Made by a program: the position numbers and the translations under genes. Source: Jeongeupia sp. USM3 (GTDB lineage: Bacteria > Pseudomonadota > Gammaproteobacteria > Burkholderiales > Chitinibacteraceae). Taken from it: a stretch of DNA of 64,000 nucleotides. Location of the stretch: contig NZ_CP017668.1 of the NCBI RefSeq assembly GCF_001808185.1, positions 2,480,001 through 2,544,000 on the forward strand, written 5' to 3'. The notes under the pieces are model-generated. The model did not search any database. It was not told the DNA's origin and saw only the letters and a program-made list of their open reading frames with translations. Shown here piece by piece: positions 34,249 to 43,963 of this stretch. Every line of letters begins with the position of its first letter. The stretch's first letter is position 1.

Positions 34249-35635
34249 ATACCAATTTCGCCGCTACGTCCCTTAGTGCAGTCCTCACCCCTTCCTCCAC
34301 CACCGGGTGATAGAACGGCATCTCCAGCATCTGCTCGACCGTCAGCCCCATCTGCACCGCCCACGCCAGCGTATGGGCGATGTTTTCGGCACGCGGGCCG
34401 GTCCATTCGGCGCCGAGGAAGCGGCCGGTGGTCTTGTCGGCGTAGACGTGCATCAGCCCGCGGTTTTTCAGCATCACCCGACTGCGGCCCTGGTTTTCGA
34501 AGCTGACTTCGCCGGTGACAAATGACCCAGGTTCGAGGTCGGCGAAGCGGGCGCCGACCATGGCGATTTGCGGGTCGCTGAACACGACGGCGATCGGCGC
34601 GCGGCGCAGGCCGGGCTTGACGTCCGGGTAGCTGGCGGCGTTGCTGCCGGCGGTTTTGCCTTCGTCGGCGGCTTCGTGCAGCAGCGGCAGGATGTTGTTG
34701 GCGTCGCCGGCGATGAACACCGGGCTGTTGCCGCATTGCAGCGTGTCGCGGTCGAACAGCGGCACGCCGCGCGCGTCGAGTTCAAGGCCTGTGTTTTCCA
34801 GCCCGAGGCCGGCGACGTTGGGGCTGCGGCCGGTGGCGGCGAGCACGTAGTCGAAACGCTCGGTGACGGTTTCACCATTCAGGTTCACATACGAGATCAC
34901 CGCTTCGTCGCCATCGCGCGCCATCGCTTCGATCTTCGCGTCCGGATCGAGGTAGAACTCCTGCTGGAAGGCAGTGCGGGCGTAGTCGCGGATTGCCGGA
35001 TCGCTCAGCGGTCCGACGCCGCCACGGGCGCCGAAGACGCGGACGATGACGCCGAGCCGGGCCAGCGCCTGGCCGAGTTCGAGGCCGATCACGCCGGGGC
35101 CGAACACGGCGACGCGGCGCGGCAGCGCGTCCCAGCCGAACACGTCGTCGTTGACGACGAGGCGGTCGCCGAAGACCTTGAACGGCTCGGGGATGCTGGG
35201 GCTGGAGCCGGTGGCGATAACGACGCGGCCGGCTTTCACCGTGGTGTGGTCGTCGACCTGCAGCGTCAGGTTGTCGACGAAGCGGGCGTAGCCGCGCAGC
35301 TTGTCTGCGGCGGGGATGCCGTCGACGCTTTCGAGCACGAAGCCGACGAAGCGGTCGCGTTCGCGCTTGACCCGGTCCATCACGTCGCGGCCGTTGATGA
35401 CGATGTCGCCGTCGACGCGGACGCCGAACGGCGCGGTGTGACGCAGCTCGTGCGCGGCTTCGGCGGCGGCGATCAGCAGTTTGGACGGCATGCAGCCGAC
35501 GCGGGCGCAGGTGGTGCCGTAGGGGCCGCCCTCGATCAGCAGCGCGGTCTTGCCCGCGGCCCTGGCGGCACGGTAGGCGGCGAGGCCGGCGGTACCGGCA
35601 CCGAGGATGGCAACGTCGATGGCGATCGTATTCAT
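34247..35635 (-). CDS. Dihydrolipoyl dehydrogenase-like flavoprotein (class I disulfide oxidoreductase)
   Basis: A 462-residue FAD enzyme. N-terminal FAD site ILGAGTAGLAAYRAARAAG, redox disulfide in TTCARVGCMPSK (C-x4-C), NAD site VAVFGPGVIGLELGQALARLG, second FAD motif NSPVFIAGDAN, and the C-terminal dimer region with FYHPVVEEGVRTAL carrying the active-site histidine. Lpd-type spacing fits dihydrolipoyl dehydrogenase better than glutathione or mercuric reductase, but no 2-oxoacid dehydrogenase partners are adjacent. AAGGAG precedes the ATG. Upstream lies a 311-base gap and then the peroxiredoxin-glutaredoxin gene on the same strand, so a thiol-redox role is plausible. Confidence 0.88.
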   Translation of the reverse strand: MNTIAIDVAILGAGTAGLAAYRAARAAGKTALLIEGGPYGTTCARVGCMPSKLLIAAAEAAHELRHTAPFGVRVDGDIVINGRDVMDRVKRERDRFVGFVLESVDGIPAADKLRGYARFVDNLTLQVDDHTTVKAGRVVIATGSSPSIPEPFKVFGDRLVVNDDVFGWDALPRRVAVFGPGVIGLELGQALARLGVIVRVFGARGGVGPLSDPAIRDYARTAFQQEFYLDPDAKIEAMARDGDEAVISYVNLNGETVTERFDYVLAATGRSPNVAGLGLENTGLELDARGVPLFDRDTLQCGNSPVFIAGDANNILPLLHEAADEGKTAGSNAASYPDVKPGLRRAPIAVVFSDPQIAMVGARFADLEPGSFVTGEVSFENQGRSRVMLKNRGLMHVYADKTTGRFLGAEWTGPRAENIAHTLAWAVQMGLTVEQMLEMPFYHPVVEEGVRTALRDVAAKLV

Positions 35636-35946
35636 ACAGCGCTCCTTATCATTATTCGGGTCGGGTCAATCGTCGTACCGGATGAGGCTGGGGCAACCCC
35701 ATCAGGTTCGCCGACTAAGGGGACGATCCTGCAGACTTGTACTTGCGTTGCGGTACGACGCGGACTGTGGCGACCGCAGGGAGCCCCTGCGGGACGTGTG
35801 CGTACGCCTTGCCAGCACCGCTGCGCCGGATTTGCGCCCGGCAGGATGCGCCCCTGGGGCATGAGCCGCTGTGGGGCGGCACAGGCCGGCGGTGCCGGCC
35901 CGTGAAAAGCGGCGAGAACGCCCGGAGCGATGTCCGGGCGATGCCA
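35636..35946. other. 311-base intergenic region upstream of the Lpd-like gene
   Basis: The region holds a short hairpin at 35689-35701 (TGGGG, 3-base loop, CCCCA) and, at 35741-35872, a copy of repeat family A. I looked for a riboswitch upstream of the Lpd-like gene and found no recognisable class. Confidence 0.5.
35741..35872 (+). repeat. Intergenic repeat, family A, copy 2
   Basis: Most similar to 47705-47816 read on the other strand: CTTGCCAGCACCG, GGATTTGCGCCCGGCAGGA, GCCCCTGGGGCATGAGCCGCT appear in the same order with only a few differences. The left part has an extra GC-rich palindromic insert (CAGGGAGCCCCTG). No gene is encoded. Confidence 0.72.
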
Positions 35947-36678
<732 letters not shown>

Positions 36679-36731
36679 GTCTAAACTCCTGTTGTTGAGG
36701 CGGGTAGGCTGCGTCGTGCAGCGATGGGTGA

Positions 36732-36761
36732 AGTATCCTGACCTTGTTACGATACGTCTAA
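36732..36761 (-). promoter_or_regulatory. Candidate sigma-70 promoter of the Prx-Grx gene
   Basis: On the minus strand TTAGAC (-35) and GATACT (-10) are separated by 18 bases, 54 bases before the ATG, in an AT-rich stretch that contrasts with the surroundings. Imperfect dyads upstream (near 36770-36805) could bind a regulator such as OxyR. Confidence 0.4.
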
Positions 36762-36889
36762 TTTAATGATTTCAACAAATCGATTGTTGATTGCTATCAA
36801 GTCGAAGCCGGATCGTCGTGCATCCGTCGCTTTCGCCGGCGGCCGGCCGGTGGGATCATCGGCGCTTGATCCGATCGCAAGGAGTGCCC

Positions 36890-39067
36890 GTGCGGGTATT
36901 GAACTGGCTGGCGATACTCTGTCTGTTCCTGTCCATGGCAAGCCAGGCAGCGGTACTGCCGGGGCGCACGGCGCAGCCGGCTGCATCGGCGGCGTCGGCA
37001 GTCGCGACGGCCGAGCTCGATGCCTCGCTCGACACGGTGATCCGGACGCTCGAGAACGACTCGCAGCGGCAGGCGCTGATCGCCGAGCTGCGCGCGCTGC
37101 GGACGTCGGCGAGTGCCGTTGCCGCGTCGCTGCCCGAGGCTGAAAAGGGTGGGATGCTGGGCTGGTTCAATGCGCAAATAGATGTGTTGAGAAACCAGTT
37201 CGACAGCGGATTCCGGCCTTTGTTGCGCTGGCGCGCGCTGATCGGTAATAGTGCCGGCGAATTGCGCCAGCGCATCGCCGAGCAGGCCATCGACCCGTGG
37301 CGCTTTTCCGGCGACTTCGCGCTGGCGCTGGGCATCTGGATGGCGACGGCGCTGGCGTTCGGCTGGATCGGCCGGCGCATCGGCAAGGTGCTGGGGCTGG
37401 GCGCTGAACTGCCGGCGCACCCGCGCACCCGCGAGCTGCTGCTGTTCGTCTGGCAGCGCATCGCGCCGTGGGCGCTGGCGTTCGCGCTGACGCTCTATCT
37501 CGTCCACCTGAAGACCACGCTCGGCGGCCTGCTGGCGATGCTGCTCGCCTATGCGATCCTGGCCGGCGCGCTGTTCTCGGCGCTGTGCGTGCTGCTGTTC
37601 TCGCTGCGAGCCACCGGGCTGCGCCGGCCGGCGGTGCGGGTGCTGATCGTGCGGAGCCGGCACTTGCTGCTGCTGATCGGCATGGCGGCGGCGCTGGCCG
37701 ATGCCTTCGGCAATCCGGCGATCAAGATCGAGTTCGGGCCGAACCTCGCCGGTCTGCTGGCGGCGCAGGCCGATCTGGCGACGATCGTGCTGACCGCCGC
37801 CTATGCGGTCGCCTTCCGCCGGCCGATCGGCCACCTGATCCAGAACCGGCCGTATTCGCACCGCCATGCCGGCAAGGCGCTGACCGAGACGCTGCAGTTC
37901 GTCGCCGCGCTCTGGCACCTGCCGGTGCTGCTGCTGTGCGTGCTGTCGGCGTTCAAGACGCTGGTCAACGCCGGCCGGCTCGAGAACACGCTCAACAGCG
38001 CCGCGCTGAGCATCCTGCTGATGCTCGGCACCTTCCTCGTCTCGACCTTCCTGCAGCGCCGGTTCGCCGCATCGCGCGCGCGCCGGCACCGCCGCCGTTC
38101 ACCGTATCTGAGCCGGCTGCTGGCGTTCGGCCAGAACCTCTGCCTTGCCGGGCTGTGGCTGGTGTTTGCCGAGCTGTTCACCCGGCTGTGGGGGCTGTCG
38201 CTGTTCGAGATCGGCGCGCTGAAGCTGCGCGGCCGGACGCTCGACGACATCTTCGGCGGCATCGCGATGACGGTGCTGGTCGCCTGGCTGCTGTGGATCC
38301 TGCTCGATACGCTGATCGACGAAAGCATGAACGGCGGCGGCAACCGCAAGGGCAAGTCGGCGAGCACCCGCGCCCGCACCATCCTGCCGCTGTTCCGCAA
38401 CGCCATCCTCGGCACGATCCTGGTGGTGGCGACGATCCTGTCGCTGGCCAACCTCGGCATCGACGTGACCCCGCTGATCGCCGGCGCCGGCGTCATCGGC
38501 CTCGCGGTCGGTTTCGGCGCGCAGACGCTGGTCAAGGACCTGATCACCGGGCTGTTCATCCTGATCGAGGATACGATCGCCGTCGGCGACTACATCGACG
38601 TCGGCGGTCACGCCGGCACGGTCGAGGGGCTGACGATTCGCACGGTGAAGCTGCGCGACGCCAAGGGCGCCGTTCACTCGGTGCCGTTCAGCCAGATCGC
38701 CAGCGTGACCAATTACGCCCGCGAGTTTTCCTACGCGGTGTTCGATATCGGTGTCGGCTATGACGCCGACCTCGATCTGGTGATGAAGACGGTCCGCGAG
38801 GTCGGCGCCGAAATGCGCGGCGACGCGCGCTGGCGGCGCGAGCTGCTGGCGCCGATCGAGGTGCAGGGGCTCGACCGCTTCGACGCCAGCGCCGTCATCG
38901 TCCGCGCGCGGTTCAAGACCCGGCCGCTGTCGCAGTGGGACGTTGCGCGGGCATTCAACCTGCGGCTGAAAAGGAAGTTCGACGAGAAGGGCATCGGCAT
39001 GCCGTTCCCGCAGATGGACGTGCACTTCGACCCGCCGCCGGTGGCGCCGCCGCCCGCCGCGGATTAG
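36890..39067 (+). CDS. MscS-family mechanosensitive channel, large form
   Basis: Inner-membrane osmotic safety valve of 725 residues. The GTG at 36890 is chosen because AAGGAG lies 6 bases upstream and it starts a signal peptide (VRVLNWLAILCLFLSMASQA); the frame is open further to 36791. A periplasmic coiled N-terminus (about 35-115) is followed by about ten membrane helices. The MscS pore helix is GAGVIGLAVGFGAQTLVKDLITGLFILIEDTIAVGDYIDVGG, followed by the cytoplasmic beta and alpha/beta domains. The extra N-terminal helices place it with the YbiO/YnaI-like larger channels. Confidence 0.92.
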   Translation: MRVLNWLAILCLFLSMASQAAVLPGRTAQPAASAASAVATAELDASLDTVIRTLENDSQRQALIAELRALRTSASAVAASLPEAEKGGMLGWFNAQIDVLRNQFDSGFRPLLRWRALIGNSAGELRQRIAEQAIDPWRFSGDFALALGIWMATALAFGWIGRRIGKVLGLGAELPAHPRTRELLLFVWQRIAPWALAFALTLYLVHLKTTLGGLLAMLLAYAILAGALFSALCVLLFSLRATGLRRPAVRVLIVRSRHLLLLIGMAAALADAFGNPAIKIEFGPNLAGLLAAQADLATIVLTAAYAVAFRRPIGHLIQNRPYSHRHAGKALTETLQFVAALWHLPVLLLCVLSAFKTLVNAGRLENTLNSAALSILLMLGTFLVSTFLQRRFAASRARRHRRRSPYLSRLLAFGQNLCLAGLWLVFAELFTRLWGLSLFEIGALKLRGRTLDDIFGGIAMTVLVAWLLWILLDTLIDESMNGGGNRKGKSASTRARTILPLFRNAILGTILVVATILSLANLGIDVTPLIAGAGVIGLAVGFGAQTLVKDLITGLFILIEDTIAVGDYIDVGGHAGTVEGLTIRTVKLRDAKGAVHSVPFSQIASVTNYAREFSYAVFDIGVGYDADLDLVMKTVREVGAEMRGDARWRRELLAPIEVQGLDRFDASAVIVRARFKTRPLSQWDVARAFNLRLKRKFDEKGIGMPFPQMDVHFDPPPVAPPPAAD

Positions 39068-39137
39068 GGCTTGGCCCCATTCCGGTGCGGGACGGAACTA
39101 ATTCACAATACGATTTTGCTTCCGGTCGCCGCCCCTC

Positions 39138-39899
39138 ATGCCCGAAGAGCTGCTGTTCCTGCTGCCGCTGGCGTTCATCGCCGGGATGATCGACGCCGCC
39201 GTCGGCGGCGGCGGGCTGATCCTCGTTCCCGGGCTGTTCACCATCCTGCCGCGCGAACTGCCGGCGATGCTGATGGGCACCAACAAGTTCGCCGCGGCGA
39301 TGGGCACGCTGTCGGCAACGTGGCGCTACGCCCGGCGGGTCAAGCTCGACTGGCACGTGCTGCTGCCGAGCGCTGCCGCGGCCTTTGCCGGCGCCTACCT
39401 CGGCGCCCGGGCGATCCACCTGCTGCCGGCCGACTCGGTGCGGCCGATGGTCGCGGTGCTGCTGGCGCTGATGCTCGCCTACACCTGGTTCAAGCCGGCA
39501 TTCGGCGGCGAGGATGCCGGCCGGCCGCTCACCCGGCGCGACCTGTTCATCGGCATGGCGATCGGCATGGCGATCGGCTTCTACGACGGCTTCTTCGGTC
39601 CCGGCACCGGCTCCTTCCTGATCTTCCTGTTCGTCCGCTGTTTCCATTTCGACTTCGTCCGCGCGTCGGCGTCGGCCAAGGTCGTCAACCTGGCGACCAA
39701 TTTCGCCTCGCTGGCGTTCTTCATCCCGGCCAAGCTCGTGCTGTTCGGCTACGCGATCCCGATGGCGATCGCCAATATCGCCGGTGCGCAGGTCGGCAGC
39801 GTGCTGGCGCTCAAGGGCGGCAATACCTGGATCCGCCGGCTGTTCCTGACGCTGGCGCTGGTGCTGCTCGCGAAGCTGTCGTGGGACATGATCCGGTAG
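39138..39899 (+). CDS. TSUP-family (TauE/SafE) permease 1
   Basis: Eight-helix permease of 253 residues in the TauE/SafE family, which exports or imports sulfur-containing anions. The two repeat motifs are visible: FIAGMIDAAVGGGGLILVPGLF near the N-terminus and IGMAIGFYDGFFGPGTGSFLIF in the second half. Substrate unknown. It lies 70 bases after the MscS gene. A second, more distant TSUP gene lies 800 bases downstream. Confidence 0.9.
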   Translation: MPEELLFLLPLAFIAGMIDAAVGGGGLILVPGLFTILPRELPAMLMGTNKFAAAMGTLSATWRYARRVKLDWHVLLPSAAAAFAGAYLGARAIHLLPADSVRPMVAVLLALMLAYTWFKPAFGGEDAGRPLTRRDLFIGMAIGMAIGFYDGFFGPGTGSFLIFLFVRCFHFDFVRASASAKVVNLATNFASLAFFIPAKLVLFGYAIPMAIANIAGAQVGSVLALKGGNTWIRRLFLTLALVLLAKLSWDMIR

Positions 39900-39942
39900 C
39901 CAGGCTGCGCGTGCCGCGCCGCAGCCCCGTACAATGGGGCCG

Positions 39943-40238
39943 ATGAGCGATGACCTTTCCTGCAGTACCTGCAAGGCCTGCTGCTGCCGGCTGGAGGTGC
40001 TGTTGCTCGCCGGCGACGACGACGTACCGCCGCAATTCATCGCCGGCGACGACTGGGGCGGCGAAGTGCTGCGCCGGGCGGACGACGGCTGGTGCGCCGC
40101 ACTGGATAGAAACACCATGCGGTGCTCGATCTACGCGGTGCGGCCGCTGATCTGCCGCGAGTACGAACTGGGCGATCACGACTGCCTCGAGCAGCGCAAG
40201 CTCATTCCGCTGCTCACCGTCCGGCGCGAGGGAGAAAC

Positions 40239-40242
<4 letters not shown>
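39943..40242 (+). CDS. YkgJ-type cysteine-cluster protein
   Basis: A 99-residue protein with a zinc/iron-binding cysteine cluster: CSTCKACCCRLEV at the start, GWCAALD and MRCSIYAVRPLICREYELGDHDC at the end. This C-x2-C-x2-CC ... C ... C ... C pattern defines the YkgJ/CxxCxxCC family, of unknown function. An ATG at 39934 is a possible alternative start. Its stop overlaps the start of the EVE gene (ATGA). Confidence 0.85.
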
Positions 40243-40687
<445 letters not shown>

Positions 40688-40694
<7 letters not shown>

Positions 40695-41485
40695 TCGCGC
40701 TGCTCGCCTGCCTGGCGCTCGGCGTCGTCGCCGGCCTGCTTGCCGGCCTGCTTGGCGTCGGCGGCGGCCTCGTCATCGTGCCGGGGCTGCTGTTCGTGTT
40801 CCACCTGATCGGCCTGCCCGAAACGCACCAGCAGCATCTGGCGCTCGGCACCTCGCTGGCGACGATCGTGTTCACGTCGGTCGCGAGCTTGCGCGCCCAC
40901 GCGGCGCGCGGCGCGGTGCGCTGGCCGGTGTTCCGGGCGATTGCGCCGGGCATCGTCGTCGGCACCTTTGTCGGCGCGCAGCTGGCCGGGCAGTTTTCCG
41001 GCGTGGCGCTCAAGTGGTTCTTCGTCGGCTTCGCCTATCTGGTCGGTGCGCAGATGCTCGCCGACTTCAAGCCCAAGCCGAGCCGCGGCCTGCCCGGCAG
41101 GACGGGGATGGGCGGCGTCGGCGGGGTGATTGGCGCGGTATCGAGCTGGGTCGGCATCGGCGGCGGCTCGCTGTCGGTGCCGTTCATGACGCTGTGCAAT
41201 GTGCCGGTGCGCGAAGCGATCGGCACGTCGGCGGCGATCGGGCTGCCGATCGCGCTCGCCGGCGCCGCCGGCTATGTCGCCAGCGGCTGGGGCGCGTTCG
41301 ACCTGCCTTCGGGCAGCGCCGGCTTCGTCTACCTGCCGGCGCTCGCCGGCATCGTCATCGCCAGCTTCCCGATGGCCAGGGTCGGTGCGGCGCTGGCGCA
41401 CCGGCTGCCGGTGCCGGTGCTGAAGAAGTGCTTTGCCGCGCTGCTGATCGTGCTGGCGACAAAGATGCTGCTGACTCTGGTCTGA
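40688..41485 (+). CDS. TSUP-family (TauE/SafE) permease 2
   Basis: A 265-residue permease of the TauE/SafE family, with GVVAGLLAGLLGVGGGLVIVPGLLF and GGVIGAVSSWVGIGGGSLSVPFM as the two repeat signatures and about eight helices. It starts at the ATG 40688 inside the end of the EVE gene. It shares only family-level similarity with the permease at 39138, so this is not a recent duplication. A long hairpin follows the stop. Confidence 0.92.
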
Positions 41486-41491
41486 CACCAT

Positions 41492-41521
41492 GAACAACGC
41501 CACCCGAGGGTGGCGTTGTTC
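41492..41521. terminator. Bidirectional hairpin between TSUP 2 and the PfkB kinase
   Basis: GAACAACGCCACCC and GGGTGGCGTTGTTC form a near-perfect 13-14 bp stem between two converging genes. There is no long T-run, but TTGTT in the arm and the position suggest termination. Confidence 0.7.
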
Positions 41522-41533
41522 ATCGCGACTTGC

Positions 41534-42478
41534 TTACTGCCCCGGCCACGGCGCGCCGAATGCCGCCTGATAATCGGCGGCAATCGACTCGGCGGTGAAC
41601 CGGTGGTTCTGCGCGCCGCGCTGGGCGATCTTCAGCGCGCCGAGCAGCGAGGCCAGCCGGCCGGTGGCCGGCCAGTCCCAGCCGTGGACGATGCCGTAGA
41701 GCAGGCCGGCGCGGAATGCATCGCCGCAGCCGGTCGGGTCGACGACGGCCGCAGCCTTGACCGGCGGGATCTCGTGGATCACGCCGTCGGCGTAGACGTG
41801 CGCACCCTCGGCACCACGGGTCACGACCAGCGCCTTGAGCTGGCCGGCGATCTGCCCGAGCGACAGGCCGGTGCGCTGGGAGATGACTTCGGCCTCGTAA
41901 TCGTTGGCGGCGAAATAGGTCGCCAGCTCGATCATCCGGCGCAGCTCGTCGCCGTCGAACAGCGGGAAAGCCTGGCCGAGGTCGAAGATGAACGGAATGC
42001 CGGCGCTGGCGAGCTGCTCGGCGCGCTCGGTCATCGCCTGCTTGCTGTCCGGGCCGATGATCGCCAGCTCGACCGGGACCTCGACATGCTCGAGCCGGTT
42101 CAGGTGCGCCAGCCCCATTGCGCCGGGGTGGAAGGCGGCGATCTGGTTGTCGTCGAGGTCGGTGGTGACGAAGCACTGTGCGGTGAACTGCTCGGGCAGC
42201 TCGCGCACATGGGTGCGGGCGATGCCGAGGTTGTCGAGCCGCTGTGCGTACGGGCCGAAATCGCTGCCGACGGTCGCCATGAGCAGCGGATCGCCGCCGA
42301 GCAGCTTCAGCGAGTAGGCGATATTGCCGGCGCAGCCGCCGAATTCGCGGCGCATTTCCGGCACCAGGAACGACACCGACAGCATATGGATCTGGTCGGG
42401 CAGGATGTGGCGCTTGAATTGATCCTGAAACACCATGATGGTGTCATAGGCAACCGAGCCGCAAATCAAGGTGGACAT
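41534..42478 (-). CDS. PfkB-family carbohydrate/nucleoside kinase (adenosine-kinase-like)
   Basis: A 314-residue ribokinase-family enzyme. It begins STLICGSVAYDTIMVF, has the substrate glycine pair EFGGCAGNIAYSLKLLGG, the acidic switch VVTRGAEGAHVY, and the active site VVDPTGCGDAFRAGLLYG with the catalytic aspartate in GCGD. The early part (KRHILPDQIHMLSVSFLVPEMRREFGG) resembles bacterial proteins annotated as adenosine kinase, but the substrate is not certain. Confidence 0.9.
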   Translation of the reverse strand: MSTLICGSVAYDTIMVFQDQFKRHILPDQIHMLSVSFLVPEMRREFGGCAGNIAYSLKLLGGDPLLMATVGSDFGPYAQRLDNLGIARTHVRELPEQFTAQCFVTTDLDDNQIAAFHPGAMGLAHLNRLEHVEVPVELAIIGPDSKQAMTERAEQLASAGIPFIFDLGQAFPLFDGDELRRMIELATYFAANDYEAEVISQRTGLSLGQIAGQLKALVVTRGAEGAHVYADGVIHEIPPVKAAAVVDPTGCGDAFRAGLLYGIVHGWDWPATGRLASLLGALKIAQRGAQNHRFTAESIAADYQAAFGAPWPGQ

Positions 42479-42604
42479 GGCATTTCCCGTTTGAAAACGC
42501 GCCGATTATGCCACCTGTCGGCGGCGGTGGCCGGTTCGTCGTGCCGGGTTCCCCGGCAATGGCCGCTTTGTTAAGCTTGCAGCTCCTGTAGGACTTTTTA
42601 TTTC

Positions 42605-43729
42605 ATGCTGATTTCCCTGTCCAATCTACTGGTGTTTGCTGCTCTGGCGCTGGGCCTGCTCGTCACCGGCCAGCTGGTGCTGCTCGGCAACAGCCAGCAT
42701 GAATCCGGCCTCGGGCCGCTGGCGCTGGCCGGTGCGCTGACCGGGCTGACCGCGCTGCTCGCCGCGCTCGGCATGGCGCCGCTCGCCGTCGCCGCATGGG
42801 CGTTTGCCGAGGCGCTCGTCAACGTTGCACTGCGCCGCCACCTGCTCAGGACGCCGCACTGGGCACCGGCGATCGGCTGTGCCCTGCTTGCCTTTCTGTT
42901 CGGTGTCGCCTGGCAGCGCCTGTTCGGCAGCGAAGTGCCGGTGATGCTGGCACTGTCGGTCGCGATCGTGCCGCTGGCGGTGCTGCGGCTGCAGCTGCTG
43001 CGCATCCCGTTCGCCGAGGAGCGTGCCGGCGGGCCGCGGCTGGTGCTGGCGGCGGCGTGCGTGCTGCACGCCGGCTACTGGCTGGCCGCGCTGTTCCTCT
43101 GGGCCTTCGGCCAGCCGGGCTGGTGGGCCGGTGGCGAGGCGCTGGTGCTCGAATGCATGCTGTTCGGTCTGGTTCAGGCGCTGTTGTGGCCGCAGCTGGT
43201 GGCGCAGAAGCTGCGCGGCCGGCTGGCGCGGCTGGCGCGTTACGACGTGCTGACGTGGGCGTTGAACCGCCGCGGTTTCGAGGAAATCTGCCTGCGCGAG
43301 CTACGCCGCGCGCGCAAGCACGAGCGTACGCTCGGCCTGCTGCTGGTCGACATCGACCGGATGCACGCGATCAACAGCCGCTACGGCCACGCCGGCGGCG
43401 ACCACGTGCTGCGGACCTGCGCGGCGGCACTGCGCAGCCACCTGCGTCCCGAGGACAGCCTCGGCCGGATCGGCGGCGACAGCTTCTGCATCCTGGCGCC
43501 GCACCGCGACGAGGCCGAGTTGCAGACGCTGCTGATGGAGCTGCGCGAAGCGCTGACGACCATCGTTTCGGACTACGACGACATCGCGATCCGCGTGTCG
43601 GCCGGCGTCAGCCTGACAATGTACCCGAATGACGGCGCCGACTTCCCGGTGCTGTACGGCCAGGCGCAGTCGCGGCTGCGCCCGGCGACCGACGGCCCGG
43701 CATCGGGCTTCATGGTCGCGCGGACCTGA
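42605..43729 (+). CDS. Membrane GGDEF-domain protein with altered active site (GGDSF)
   Basis: A 374-residue protein with about six or seven membrane helices (residues 1-200) and a C-terminal diguanylate-cyclase-type domain (about 210-370). The domain starts RLARYDVLTWALNRRGF and carries VDIDRMHAINSRYGHAGGDHVL. The signature reads GRIGGDSFCI, so the glutamate of GG(D/E)EF is a serine and cyclase activity is doubtful. RPED lies five residues before it, a proper RxxD inhibitory site, so c-di-GMP binding may be kept. The gene is monocistronic; a hairpin follows. Confidence 0.88.
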   Translation: MLISLSNLLVFAALALGLLVTGQLVLLGNSQHESGLGPLALAGALTGLTALLAALGMAPLAVAAWAFAEALVNVALRRHLLRTPHWAPAIGCALLAFLFGVAWQRLFGSEVPVMLALSVAIVPLAVLRLQLLRIPFAEERAGGPRLVLAAACVLHAGYWLAALFLWAFGQPGWWAGGEALVLECMLFGLVQALLWPQLVAQKLRGRLARLARYDVLTWALNRRGFEEICLRELRRARKHERTLGLLLVDIDRMHAINSRYGHAGGDHVLRTCAAALRSHLRPEDSLGRIGGDSFCILAPHRDEAELQTLLMELREALTTIVSDYDDIAIRVSAGVSLTMYPNDGADFPVLYGQAQSRLRPATDGPASGFMVART

Positions 43730-43749
43730 TCGCGCGCCAGCCATCACCA

Positions 43750-43780
43750 CACCGCCCGCTTTTGCGGGCGGTGTCGTTTG
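43750..43780 (+). terminator. Hairpin after the GGDEF-like gene
   Basis: CACCGCCCGC and GCGGGCGGTG pair perfectly (10 bp) around TTTT. The following TGTCGTTTG is only weakly T-rich. Confidence 0.65.
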
Positions 43781-43919
43781 ATGCATTGCACCAACACCGG
43801 GGGCGCCGCGGCGTACGTCCGCCGGCCAGGAACGGCCGGCCGTCGCCATCGCCGCATGTCGCGGTGCTGCGGCCTGTGGAAAACGGCCCGGCTTGTTTAG
43901 ATTGTCGGTCACTCCGCGT

Positions 43920-43936
43920 CAATGCCATTGGCATTG
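43920..43936. promoter_or_regulatory. Perfect 8-bp palindrome upstream of the Alg10-like gene
   Basis: CAATGCCA-T-TGGCATTG, 27 bases before the ATG at 43964. The size and position fit an operator, but no regulator is known for it; it could also be a chance dyad. Confidence 0.35.
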
Positions 43937-43963
43937 TCGCGGCCCAACGAATGGAGTGACCCG

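Noticed and set aside
35640..35740. Possible riboswitch leader before the Lpd-like gene
   Set aside because: Only a 5-bp hairpin (TGGGG/CCCCA) is evident; none of the conserved cores of TPP, SAM, FMN, cobalamin or glycine riboswitches could be found.
36770..36805. Possible OxyR site upstream of the Prx-Grx gene
   Set aside because: A GATAG-like half-site is present, but the spacing and remaining half-sites do not fit the OxyR consensus well enough to claim.
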